Part shown: piece by piece, positions 18,036 through 26,710 of the stretch
How the letters are laid out: every line of letters starts with the position of its first letter
How positions within the stretch are numbered: position 1 is the first letter of the stretch
Origin: Komagataeibacter sp. FNDCF1
GTDB lineage: Bacteria; Pseudomonadota; Alphaproteobacteria; Acetobacterales; Acetobacteraceae
Length of the DNA stretch: 64,000 nucleotides
Direction of reading: 5' to 3'
Assembly: GCF_021295335.1 (NCBI RefSeq)
Contig: NZ_JAIWOT010000001.1
Location: 3,452,001 to 3,516,000, forward strand
Position numbers and translations under genes: made by a program
Notes under the pieces: generated by a model
Databases searched by the model: none
Told to the model about the DNA's origin: nothing
The model's input: only the letters and a program-made list of their open reading frames with translations

Positions 18036-18580
18036 CAGGCAGCATCCGTATAATTGAAGACCAGCGCCGTATCCGGCGGACAGAACCGCTGGATGGGGCA
18101 TTCAAGCCCGGTGTTTTTATTGGGCAGGTTGATGATCCAGATCAGGCGATCCGTGTCCTGGCTGCACACATCCACGCCGCAGACCGCTTCACCGCAGATT
18201 GCGGGTTCGGGGTAGTCGATGGTGATGGTCACGCCAGCCGCCTGGGCAAGGTCGATGAAGAACTGCTCGGACTGACCACCGCCGCCAACCCAGCGCGAAT
18301 TCAGCAGCGCCTGCATCTCGGCCGTGGTCAGGTCCAGCAGGTCGCGGCCACATGGGTCAGGCCCCAGCACTTGCGCGTAATCCGCCAGAAGCAGGGTCGA
18401 TTTCGCCGGGCTGATCTCATTGCGCAGGGCGTCGATATCCGCCTCGAACTGCGCCGCCATGATGGCGAACGGTGTCAGTAGCGCGGCCATGTTGGCCTGC
18501 GTGCTTTTCGGCCATGCCCAGCCGCTGGGCATCAACTGGATCAGCAGTTCATCGCGTATTTCGGCAGCCGTGCGGCTCAT
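18035..18580 (-). CDS. Mu gp48-like baseplate/tail protein (YmfQ/DUF2313)
   Basis: 181 residues, MSRTAAEIRDELLIQLMPSG, with the family's LLPxGxAW-like start and a Cys-rich C-terminal part (AICGEAVCGVDVCS, LECPIQRFCPP). In Mu this protein follows gp47 and joins the baseplate to the fibres. ATG 18580 overlaps the gp47-like stop by 4 nt. Confidence 0.85.
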   Translation of the reverse strand: MSRTAAEIRDELLIQLMPSGWAWPKSTQANMAALLTPFAIMAAQFEADIDALRNEISPAKSTLLLADYAQVLGPDPCGRDLLDLTTAEMQALLNSRWVGGGGQSEQFFIDLAQAAGVTITIDYPEPAICGEAVCGVDVCSQDTDRLIWIINLPNKNTGLECPIQRFCPPDTALVFNYTDAA

Positions 18581-19659
18581 GATGACGCCTGCCATGTGAT
18601 GGTGCCCAGTGTGGCAATCTGGTTGCTGGCCAACTGCACATCCGCCGTGGGGGCTGACAGGATGTAGCTGGTCACGGACGTGACGGATGCTATGGCCGCG
18701 TCAATCCGCGCCACCAACAGCTTCGCCGCAATGCTGGTGGTCGCGTAATAGGCGGCAATCGCGGTCTGCACCTGGTCGCGGTTCTGCTGGGTATCGGGCG
18801 TGATCGAAAGCGTCAGGTTTTGCGGCGCGAGCTGCGCGGGCACGACATACGCATTCGCCCGCACGGGCCTGCGGGTCGGATCATCAATGTATGACTGGAT
18901 CGCCGCGACCTCGGCCGATGTCGGCACGCTGGGGCCAGTCATGGCCACGATGATGCCGACGGTGCCCAGACCGACCCAGTCGCGCACGATATTGACGTAC
19001 GCAGCCCCGGCATCCTCGGCCCATCCCTCGTAATCACTCACGCTGCCGCCTGCGGGCGGATTGCGGATTTTCTCGATGATGCGTGCGCGCCAGCTTTCCT
19101 GCCCCTCAATGGCGGCACCACCGGCCAGCCCGTCGCTGTCGGTCACAACGGACGTGACGCCCGCAATGGGCGATACCAGCGTCAGCGTGATGCCACCGCC
19201 CACATTGCCGGTGGTGCCGGTGGCCGTCGCCTGCACGGGAATGGACCCGGATGCGCCTGCGGCGATATTGCCTTCGGCCGTGGTCGCCCACTGGATGGAC
19301 CCGTCCACCGTCAGTAGCGTGCCAATGGGAATGACCTCGGCCTGTGAACAGGTCACCACCACGTTGCCGATGGCAGCCGTGGCCGGATTGCGCGGGACAC
19401 CCCATTCCGTTCCGTGGTCGGGCAGCAGGCCATCCACCGTGGCCGTGGTGACCATCAGTTCCAGCAGCCAGTCGCGCATGTAGCGATACTGTTCAGCGCC
19501 CGCCAGACCCGCCACGATGGACAGGACCTGTTCCAGGCTGCCCGGCGCATTGGCGTCCAGCACCACCTGCGTCCCGTCGCTGGCGGTAAAGCTGATCGTA
19601 GCCAGGCCGGACGCAAAACGCTGGGCAAGCTGTGCCGGTGTCGGGATCGCGGCGGGCAT
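18577..19659 (-). CDS. Baseplate protein J-like (Mu gp47)
   Basis: 360-residue baseplate wedge protein of contractile tails. Typical segments are LEQVLSIVAGLAGAEQY, LLPDHGTEWGVPRNPATAA, GGAAIEGQESWRARIIEKI and YVNIVRDWVGLGTVGIIVAM. The start overlaps the gp46-like stop by 1 nt. Its place between gp46- and gp48-like genes matches Mu exactly. Confidence 0.9.
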   Translation of the reverse strand: MPAAIPTPAQLAQRFASGLATISFTASDGTQVVLDANAPGSLEQVLSIVAGLAGAEQYRYMRDWLLELMVTTATVDGLLPDHGTEWGVPRNPATAAIGNVVVTCSQAEVIPIGTLLTVDGSIQWATTAEGNIAAGASGSIPVQATATGTTGNVGGGITLTLVSPIAGVTSVVTDSDGLAGGAAIEGQESWRARIIEKIRNPPAGGSVSDYEGWAEDAGAAYVNIVRDWVGLGTVGIIVAMTGPSVPTSAEVAAIQSYIDDPTRRPVRANAYVVPAQLAPQNLTLSITPDTQQNRDQVQTAIAAYYATTSIAAKLLVARIDAAIASVTSVTSYILSAPTADVQLASNQIATLGTITWQASS

Positions 19660-20144
19660 CAGCTACCCACCACGGTGGCGACGGACGTGGCGCTTTCCTG
19701 CGCGGTGATCTGGATGGTGTCATCCGTCAGCCACGCGGCCCCGGTCGTGATGTCGGTGCCATGGTAATCAGCAATCGGCTCCACGCTTTCCGCCGTGTAT
19801 CCGGCCAGACGGGCGCGGGTTTCTTCCGTGGCCTTGCCGCGTGCTTCCAGCCACGCCCGCGTGCCCAGCCGCTGGCCTTCAGGCAGGCAGACATCGCCCA
19901 CCCAGCCACGCATCGCCAGCAGCCCGGCCGACTGCGCGGGCAGGCCCGTCACATCATCGGGCAGTGTGTCGTCAGGTTCCGCGCGGCGATCCGTGCCCAG
20001 CGCGATCAGCAGCGCCGTGGCCGCCGTGCCGTCAATGGCAATGCGGCCACGACCGTTGCCGGTGGGCTGGATTACCAGATCGCAGGCCATGACACGGGGT
20101 GACCAGGCCATGGCGATCTGGGAAAAGGGGATGACTGCTGGCAT
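19659..20144 (-). CDS. Mu gp46-like baseplate protein
   Basis: 161 residues with DLVIQPTGNGRGRIAIDG and GWVGDVCLPEGQRLGTRAWL, characteristic of the GP46 family of baseplate wedge components (gp25-like role). Located between the spike (gp45) and gp47 genes as in Mu. Confidence 0.88.
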   Translation of the reverse strand: MPAVIPFSQIAMAWSPRVMACDLVIQPTGNGRGRIAIDGTAATALLIALGTDRRAEPDDTLPDDVTGLPAQSAGLLAMRGWVGDVCLPEGQRLGTRAWLEARGKATEETRARLAGYTAESVEPIADYHGTDITTGAAWLTDDTIQITAQESATSVATVVGS

Positions 20145-20211
20145 GCGCGCAGTATCCGCGCGCGCGTGGCATCATATCACGGACGACTTGTCGCCCGTCA
20201 CTGGAACCCGG

Positions 20212-20775
20212 TCATTGGGGTTTGCCGGTCGTGCCCGGCGCATCCGTCACCGGATGGTCATGGTTGGTCAGGCTGATGCTACCCGCCTTCACATCGCCCC
20301 GGGCTGCAATGTCGCCCGTGGCGGTGATCCCGCCCTTGACCGCCAGCGGCACATTCAGCGTGGCCTGCCTGGCCGTCAGGTCAAGGATCGGGCTGCCGCC
20401 TATTGTCACCAGCATTTCCGATGTGCAGTCAAGGCGGACAATCCTGCCATTCTGGATATAGATACGCTGGCCACAGGCGTCATACAGCACGCTGTCGCCT
20501 TCACCCAGCTTGCCAAACCGCGCCCTGGACGGATTGGCGGGCGGCAGCGCCATCAGGTCGGCATGGTCGCCACCTACCGCCACAACCGGGGCCACGGCAC
20601 CATCCAGAGGGGCGTGGGATGCGAAGCCGAAAGGCTGGTGTACCGGCACGCGTGAGCGCACGCGCCCGTAATGGGGCTGGACCGTCAGCATCTGCTCGCC
20701 CCCCGTGTCGTCAATGGATCGCACCACGGCACGGACAAACAGGCCACGCACGGCCATGAACAGCCGGTCGATCAT
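20212..20775 (-). CDS. Baseplate spike protein V (Mu gp45-like)
   Basis: 187 residues. The N-terminal OB-like part (FVRAVVRSIDDTGGEQML) is followed by beta-helical repeats and a C-terminal NHDHPVTDAPGTTGKP, whose H-x-H is the iron-binding tip motif of membrane-piercing spikes. It sits on the end of the tail tube and punctures the outer membrane. Overlaps the gp44-like stop by 4 nt. Confidence 0.88.
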   Translation of the reverse strand: MIDRLFMAVRGLFVRAVVRSIDDTGGEQMLTVQPHYGRVRSRVPVHQPFGFASHAPLDGAVAPVVAVGGDHADLMALPPANPSRARFGKLGEGDSVLYDACGQRIYIQNGRIVRLDCTSEMLVTIGGSPILDLTARQATLNVPLAVKGGITATGDIAARGDVKAGSISLTNHDHPVTDAPGTTGKPQ

Positions 20776-22136
20776 CGCGCCATCCCGTCACGGGCCACGA
20801 TGCGCCCGGCACGCCGCGCGCCATTATGGCCGTGATCCATGTCGCCCGTCAGGTCATAGGCGTCGCGTTCCACCACGGATATGCGGGTCACCTCGCCATC
20901 GGGCGCGTCCACATAGGTCACGGCCCCGATCAGCATGTCGCGGTCAATGCCCGCATACAGGTCACGGACATACACCAGGGCGTTGGGCAGCCACATATCC
21001 CCCGTTTCACCCCGGTATCCCGGCACGGTATAGACCCGTGCCGTGGCCTGTGCCTTTGTCGAGCGCATGCGCCAGTCGGCCTGGTCCTGCAATCCCCATG
21101 GGCTGCCATCCGTGCGCGGCTTCGTGCGCTGGCGTCTCGACCGCCGGGTGCCCGCATGATACGCGGCCGGTGCTGGTCCAGGGTCTGCGGTCAGACCGCT
21201 GGCGGCGCTGTCCAGCGGCGGGTTCGTCGTGGCCTGCGTGGAAACTGACCCACCACTCTGGGTGGCGGACAGCCAGACACGGGGCCTGTAGCGCCCGACG
21301 CCCGGGTCAACACTGTGCCCATACCGCACGATGGCAGCGGCTTCCGTCTCCGTGGCGCTGGGTGCGCTGGGGGCATCTTCCGGCGTTTCCGAAAGCGGCT
21401 CCGCGTCCATGCTCAGGGTGGCATTAGCGGGTCGTAAGAGGCTTCTGAACTGCCCCTTGACCCACACATCCGAATACCGGCCGCGTGCGGATACCCGTGA
21501 TTCCATGCGGTACACGTTGCCCGGCAATGTCAGCTTCCCCGGCGCGCGCGTGCTGCCCGCCTGCGTCAGGACAATCCCGCCCACGCCATCAGACGTGACC
21601 AGAACCCCGCGCTGGCGCGACAGCTTTTCGATGCTGGACATGGCGGGTTCGGCCGGATCGACCGCGACCAGGGTAAATGGATCACCCGTATCCACGTCGG
21701 CCGACACTGCCAGCCCGAACGGGCCGGTAAGGTTTCCGATGACATCCACAAGATGAACGGCACGATATTCTCCCGGTCCTGTCGGGTTGGCGGAACAGTC
21801 CACCAGATCGCCGGTCCTGTCCCGGCCGGAAATGGTGGCGCGGATTTCGCCGTCCGCCATTTCAAGCTGAATGTCATCCACATGCCCCAGCAGGCGGGTG
21901 ACGCCATGGATGCGGATTTCCACCGGGTCGTTCTCGCGGATCATGGCCCATTCCGGCAGGTCGCCACCCAGCGCCTGATTGGCCCGCACCACGTCCAGGT
22001 ATTCGACATGGAACGCCCCGCAGATGTCCGCCAGATCACGCCCGCATTCCGCCATGGTGTAGGTCTTCAGGGTGCGGCCATTCACGATCACGGTCATGCC
22101 GCGCGCGGTGACCGTGGCGCTGGTGGTGCCGCTCAT
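20772..22136 (-). CDS. Baseplate hub / tail protein P (Mu gp44-like)
   Basis: 454 residues of the phage late control D/gpP family: MTVIVNGRTLKTYTMAECGRD, ENDPVEIRIHGVTRLLGHVDD, ISGRDRTGDLVDCSANPTGP, and a long Ser/Pro/Ala-rich insertion around residue 240-320 before the conserved end (ALVYVRDLYAGIDRDMLIGA). It forms the hub holding the spike. Overlaps both neighbours by 4 nt. Confidence 0.88.
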   Translation of the reverse strand: MSGTTSATVTARGMTVIVNGRTLKTYTMAECGRDLADICGAFHVEYLDVVRANQALGGDLPEWAMIRENDPVEIRIHGVTRLLGHVDDIQLEMADGEIRATISGRDRTGDLVDCSANPTGPGEYRAVHLVDVIGNLTGPFGLAVSADVDTGDPFTLVAVDPAEPAMSSIEKLSRQRGVLVTSDGVGGIVLTQAGSTRAPGKLTLPGNVYRMESRVSARGRYSDVWVKGQFRSLLRPANATLSMDAEPLSETPEDAPSAPSATETEAAAIVRYGHSVDPGVGRYRPRVWLSATQSGGSVSTQATTNPPLDSAASGLTADPGPAPAAYHAGTRRSRRQRTKPRTDGSPWGLQDQADWRMRSTKAQATARVYTVPGYRGETGDMWLPNALVYVRDLYAGIDRDMLIGAVTYVDAPDGEVTRISVVERDAYDLTGDMDHGHNGARRAGRIVARDGMAR

Positions 22137-23512
22137 GACGATGTTTCCAGAACGTCCACGCTGCCGGGGCCTGCCAGCGCGGGGTGGGTCAGGCCATTGC
22201 GGCTGACCAGATCATCCCACACGGCCGCCACGTTCGCGGGTGTGTCCCCCGCCACGGCATAGGCCACCAGCCAGGCACTGATCTGGCGTGGCACCGGCAC
22301 CGCGACCGCCCTGGGCAAGCGTCCCAGGCGTGACGAAATATCCGCCACCACAGCCGCGCGGGCATCGCGGATCGCGCCCGACATGGCCGCTGTCGGGACT
22401 TCCGCCCCGGCAAGGATCACATTGGTCAGGTCGCTGGCCAGCGCATCCAGCGCCGCCGTCATGGCGTCACGGGACGCAATGGCGTCCGACTGGCTGACAT
22501 GGGTAATGGCCGACTGCGCCGCCATGGCCTGCGCCACGGTCCCGGCACGCGCCACCAGCCCGATCACCAGTACATCAGCCGGGGCAAGCGATTTGACAGA
22601 CAGCGCCTGTGCCTGCGCGCCGATCTGCGTGGCACCATCCAGCAGCAGCGTCGTCGCCTGCGCCGGGTCCACGGTGGTCTGGCTGCCGTCCGCCACCTGC
22701 GTCGCGGGCGCAATGGCGGATGTCGTGCCGGTCGATACCACGCCCGCGATGGCGGCCGGGACATTGACCAGCAGGTCCGTCACCCCGTCGGCATAGGTGG
22801 TGTCCGTGTTGCTTGCCGGTGCCACGATGCCGGTCTGCAACGCCGCCAGCGATGCCTGTGTGGCGGACTGGACGGGTTCCGGGGCCGATGCCGTGGCGGC
22901 ACTCCACACATTGCCTGCCACCGTGACCGTGCTGCTGACGGCACTCGCCAGGGCAAGCGGGATCACGGCAGGCGACAGCAGGCCGCGCATGGCCAGAACG
23001 CCCTGGTCAACCAGCGCATCGCCACATTCCAGTACATTGGTCAGGGTGTCGGTGATGTTCGAGAACAGGCCGCTGGACACCGATGCGGGCGGCTTGCGGA
23101 CAAACGTGGCCTCGAAGCGGGCCAGACGGATTTCATTGTCCGAAAACTCGATCTGCCCGGCCTGCAACAGGTAGCACCGCAGCGCACCCCACCACGGATG
23201 CACCAGCGTTGCCGGTCCCTTGGCCAGCAGGGCTGCACGCATCCGGTCGGCGCGCAGGACGTAATCATCGCCCACCAGAATGCCGCGCACCTGTATCGGG
23301 CCGTCGAACTGCCCGAAATCCTGCACGCGGAAATCGTCGCGGCCGGGGAAATACATCTGCATGACCCGACGCCCCGCAGCCTCGCGGGAATTGGGCATGT
23401 AGAAATTGACGCCGCGCCAGCTTGCCACCGACAGGATGGATGACAGCGGCGATGCCGCAAGCCCACCTGTCAGGCCAAGCTGGCTGCCAAGGAATCCCGC
23501 TCCGATGCTCAT
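22133..23512 (-). CDS. DNA circularisation N-domain tail protein (Mu gp43/N)
   Basis: 459 residues. The N-terminal 130 residues show the family pattern SWRGVNFYMPNSREAAGRR, RGILVGDDYVLRADRMRAAL, GPATLVHPWWGALRCYL and RLARFEATFVR. The rest is Ala/Thr/Val-rich. In Mu this protein belongs to the baseplate/tail assembly despite the domain name. Located between the tape measure and hub genes, with 4-nt overlaps. Confidence 0.88.
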   Translation of the reverse strand: MSIGAGFLGSQLGLTGGLAASPLSSILSVASWRGVNFYMPNSREAAGRRVMQMYFPGRDDFRVQDFGQFDGPIQVRGILVGDDYVLRADRMRAALLAKGPATLVHPWWGALRCYLLQAGQIEFSDNEIRLARFEATFVRKPPASVSSGLFSNITDTLTNVLECGDALVDQGVLAMRGLLSPAVIPLALASAVSSTVTVAGNVWSAATASAPEPVQSATQASLAALQTGIVAPASNTDTTYADGVTDLLVNVPAAIAGVVSTGTTSAIAPATQVADGSQTTVDPAQATTLLLDGATQIGAQAQALSVKSLAPADVLVIGLVARAGTVAQAMAAQSAITHVSQSDAIASRDAMTAALDALASDLTNVILAGAEVPTAAMSGAIRDARAAVVADISSRLGRLPRAVAVPVPRQISAWLVAYAVAGDTPANVAAVWDDLVSRNGLTHPALAGPGSVDVLETSS

Positions 23513-25767
23513 GGCTGCGCCACCATCCTTCCGCGATCCGGCGTGATGCGCACGGCTCCGCGCGGTCCCGCCGTCTGGCGCGCCTTCAGGGCGGGGTCAT
23601 GCGTGATATGGACCACGGCCGCGCCGCCATCCTGCGCGGGACGTGCAGGCGGGGCCGCCGGAATCGCGGGCGCGGGTTGTACGCCACGGCCCATCAGCGA
23701 TTCCACATGCCGCCCCACCCACGAATTGCTGAATGCCTGATCCAGGGCAGCGAACTGCGCCCTGACGTACTGGAACATGGCGACAAGCGGGACACTGAAT
23801 ATCCGCGCCAGCCCCGTGACGATGTTGTGCAGCTTGGTACCGATCCCGCCGCCCCAGCTATCCAGCCATGTGGTGAAGTCGTTGAACACCATCTTCGCCA
23901 CGTTCCATGTGCCTTTCAGTGCCCCGGTGATCCCGCTGCCGCCCGCATCAAAAGCATGGGAAATCCGCGTCAGGTTGCGCGAGACATACAGCGCCGCCGC
24001 CACGACACCGACCGTCAGCGCCGCAAGACCGGCCACCACGCCCAGCGTTGCCAGACTGACGCCGCCCAGCAACGCCCCGACAGGTGCAAGAACAGCCCGG
24101 AACAGGGCAAATCCAGCCTTTAACGGCCCCGCCACAGCACCAACCGCGCCCATTGCAGTCGCCAGAGCCAGCATTGCGCCTACAGTGCCGATGATGGCCG
24201 TAGTGGCCCCCGGCACATGCTGGTCCAGCCAGTCGAAGCGGGTAGTCAGCCCATGCAGTCCGATAGTGGCAGCCTTCAGGATTGGCACGAACCCATGCCC
24301 GATGCGGCGCTCAAGCTGGGACAGGGCCTCCTCAAATGCCTGCAATACGATCTTGGTGGACTCAAGGCCCGTGGTGAAATCCTCATCCACCATGGCGGGA
24401 TCGGCACCGCCCACCTTTTTCCGGATGGCGAAATAGCCCTGCTGGCCATCAAGGTGATGCAGCAGGGCATTTACGAAGCCACGATCCTGTTCGTTGTTGA
24501 ACAGCGTTCCTACAGCCCGCAGGTCATTTCCGCCGCGCGTAATCCGGTTGACCTGCTGAAGGACCGCCATCATCGGGTCCACACCGCTGGCGCGGGCGTT
24601 TTTGAGCACTCCAAACAGGTCAACACCATATTGCCGGAACCGCTTGGCTGTATGACTGGACGTGATGGTTTGCAGGAAGGCGCGCATATCAGTTACGGCC
24701 TCGCCTTCCGTGCCGGTGTTCTTGCGCATGACCGCCAGCGCGGCTGCCATGTCGTTCAGGCCATCACGCCCGTGCACGCCCAGCGCGCCCGCCTGGGCCG
24801 CAACCTGCGGGAACAGCGGGGCCAGCTTCTCGAATGGCAGGTCAGCCGACTTCCCGGCTAGCGCCATGGCCGACAGCGCGCCGGGCATCTCTGCGGCAGA
24901 AATGCCCAGGTTCTCCTGCATGGCGAATGTGGTTTTCGCCACGCCATCCGGTGCTGCGTTGTAGGCCGTGCCAATACGCGCCACGGTCGGCATGACCGCC
25001 CTGATCTGGTCAAGCGTGTAGCCTTCGCGCGAGAAATACCCCGCCGCTGCGGCAAGGTCTGTCCCGCGCTGTCCGGTGTCACGCGCCAGCCGGTCGATGT
25101 CGCGGCCGAACGTCGCGGCAAACCGGGTATTGTCCGCGCCATGCAGGTTCAGCCCGATCCCGATATGGGTCAGGTCGTTGTCATATTCCGCCGCCGCCCT
25201 GACCGGCATCACGATCCCGAAGCCGGTAGCGGCCGCCCCGAAGGCACTTCCGACACCTTCCTGAATGGACTGCCCGAACCCGCGCACCGCGCCACCGACG
25301 TTGCGCGCGTATCCCAGACCACCACTGCCCAGCGCCGACGCCGCCGTCCGGATGCGCCCCAGCGCGGATACGCTGCGCTCGGCGGCTTCCTCAGCTTCGG
25401 TGCCGATGCGGTTCATGCCGCCTGCCGCCTCGGCCGCAGCGCCCCTGGTTGCCCCCAGCACATCATCCAGCCCGGTCACGGCAGCGGTCGCGGCCTCGAT
25501 GCCTGCGGCGGCTTCGCCAATGGTGCCGACAGCTTCCGCCGCTTCCGCACCGACCGCGCCGGTCTCGGACAGGACTTCGTTCAGCCCGGTCACACCCTCG
25601 GTCGCGCGGGCGACGGGCTGCTGCATTTCATCGAATGGATTGGCCGCGCGGGCCAGTTCCTTCAGTGATCCATTGACCTCTGAAAGGATCGTGCGCAGCG
25701 CCTCAAGCGGCTCTGAACCGACCGTAAAATCGAGACGGAAGGCCGCCGTCATGTTGTTACCGGACAA
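23509..25767 (-). CDS. Tail tape measure protein
   Basis: 752 residues, the longest tail gene, as expected for the ruler that sets tail length. The N-terminal 180 residues are Ala/Glu-rich coiled coil. The core shows TP901-type segments (GTDLAAAAGYFSREGYTLDQ, MALAGKSADLPFEKLAPLFP, GLNDMAAALAVMRKNTGTEG), followed by hydrophobic helices near residues 530-610. ATG 25752 is an alternative start. Confidence 0.92.
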   Translation of the reverse strand: MSGNNMTAAFRLDFTVGSEPLEALRTILSEVNGSLKELARAANPFDEMQQPVARATEGVTGLNEVLSETGAVGAEAAEAVGTIGEAAAGIEAATAAVTGLDDVLGATRGAAAEAAGGMNRIGTEAEEAAERSVSALGRIRTAASALGSGGLGYARNVGGAVRGFGQSIQEGVGSAFGAAATGFGIVMPVRAAAEYDNDLTHIGIGLNLHGADNTRFAATFGRDIDRLARDTGQRGTDLAAAAGYFSREGYTLDQIRAVMPTVARIGTAYNAAPDGVAKTTFAMQENLGISAAEMPGALSAMALAGKSADLPFEKLAPLFPQVAAQAGALGVHGRDGLNDMAAALAVMRKNTGTEGEAVTDMRAFLQTITSSHTAKRFRQYGVDLFGVLKNARASGVDPMMAVLQQVNRITRGGNDLRAVGTLFNNEQDRGFVNALLHHLDGQQGYFAIRKKVGGADPAMVDEDFTTGLESTKIVLQAFEEALSQLERRIGHGFVPILKAATIGLHGLTTRFDWLDQHVPGATTAIIGTVGAMLALATAMGAVGAVAGPLKAGFALFRAVLAPVGALLGGVSLATLGVVAGLAALTVGVVAAALYVSRNLTRISHAFDAGGSGITGALKGTWNVAKMVFNDFTTWLDSWGGGIGTKLHNIVTGLARIFSVPLVAMFQYVRAQFAALDQAFSNSWVGRHVESLMGRGVQPAPAIPAAPPARPAQDGGAAVVHITHDPALKARQTAGPRGAVRITPDRGRMVAQP

Positions 25768-25788
25768 CGGGGCCTCCCTGTCAGTCCA

Positions 25789-25964
25789 TCAGGTCATCTG
25801 CTGCTCGATTGCCGCGCGCCGCCGTTCGGCCAGTTGCCCCAGGGCTGCGGACCAGAAGCGGATGCGGTGCAGCGGCATGTCCAGCAGTTCAGCTTCGGAA
25901 AAGCTGGTCTCGTGGGCGAGCGCGGCCAGGATTACCGGCCAGTCTTCGCCCCACTCTTCAAAAA
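25789..25964 (-). CDS. Minus-one frameshift extension of the tail assembly chaperone
   Basis: The upstream chaperone frame contains T TTT TTG (minus strand; the T run is A6 at 25960-25965). A -1 shift there reads on through EEWGEDWPVILAALAHETS to a stop at 25789, adding about 57 residues in a well-formed, Trp/Leu-rich frame lacking its own start. Paired short and extended tail chaperones made by -1 slippage are known for long-tailed phages including Mu. Seen: slippery heptamer and open second frame. Inferred: programmed use. Confidence 0.7.
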
Positions 25965-26345
25965 AGTGCTGGCGACCTGCGACAGGGTAAGGAAGTCCTC
26001 CCCATCCATTTCGCCCAGCAGGGCATCGGCCTTCGGGCCGGTCATGCCTGCGGATGCTTCCAGCATGGCGAGGATGCGGTTGCCTTCGCCCTCGGCATTC
26101 AGCATCTCGGTGATGCCGCGCCCCTTCAGCCGGTTAAGCACGATGGTGCTCACCAGATCGGTCTGCACCGTGCCATTGACGCTGGACTTCTGTTCCACCG
26201 GATACAGCAACGTCACCTTGACCGACCCATCAGCCTGATATTCCGCACCTTCGGGCAGTTTGGGCCGGTCGGGACGCACAACCGGCGCGCTGGTGGCCGG
26301 AGTGGTTGCGGGGGTAGTGGCGCCGTTCACGACGGGAGCGTTCAT
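25932..26345 (-). CDS. Tail assembly chaperone (Mu gp41-like), short form
   Basis: 137 residues: Ala/Thr/Pro-rich start, then RPKLPEGAEYQADGSVKVTL and a Gly/Met-rich helical segment ending FLKSGAKTGR. The position between the tail tube and tape measure genes and the slippery site near its end identify it as the tail assembly protein that coats the tape measure. The start overlaps the tail-tube stop (TAATG). Confidence 0.82.
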   Translation of the reverse strand: MNAPVVNGATTPATTPATSAPVVRPDRPKLPEGAEYQADGSVKVTLLYPVEQKSSVNGTVQTDLVSTIVLNRLKGRGITEMLNAEGEGNRILAMLEASAGMTGPKADALLGEMDGEDFLTLSQVASTFLKSGAKTGR

Positions 26346-26704
26346 TACAGCAGTTCCTTGCAGGTGTTCATGTTGAAGGTCAGCGGCATATTGCCGCCGC
26401 TATCGGCCAGTTCCGGCGCGTCCATGATGTAGGCGTCGGGGAAAACCCACTGCTGGCCGGTATCAGCCATGACCTGAAGCTCCCCTTCATCGCCCGGCTG
26501 GAAGGCTGCAAGGCTCGCGCCACGCGGCAGCACGGGCGTGCAGCGGAACTGCCCGACCTGATACTGCTGGTAGCGAAAGCCGGTGCCGCCCGCTTCCTCG
26601 GTCTTGTTCTGGTTTCCGGGCAGGCGCAGCGACGCCCCCGGCTTGATCTCGATCTTCTGGCCCTTCCACCAGGCCCTGAAGATACCAACGGTTGAACCTG
26701 CCAT
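26345..26704 (-). CDS. M: Tail tube protein (Mu gpM-like)
   Basis: 119 residues, MAGSTVGIFRAWWKGQKIEI, with RYQQYQVGQFRCTPVLPRG and GQQWVFPDAYIMDAPELAD, matching the phage tail tube (gpM/FII-like) family. It polymerises inside the sheath, whose gene ends 6 bp upstream. Confidence 0.88.
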   Translation of the reverse strand: MAGSTVGIFRAWWKGQKIEIKPGASLRLPGNQNKTEEAGGTGFRYQQYQVGQFRCTPVLPRGASLAAFQPGDEGELQVMADTGQQWVFPDAYIMDAPELADSGGNMPLTFNMNTCKELL

Positions 26705-26710
26705 GTGCCC

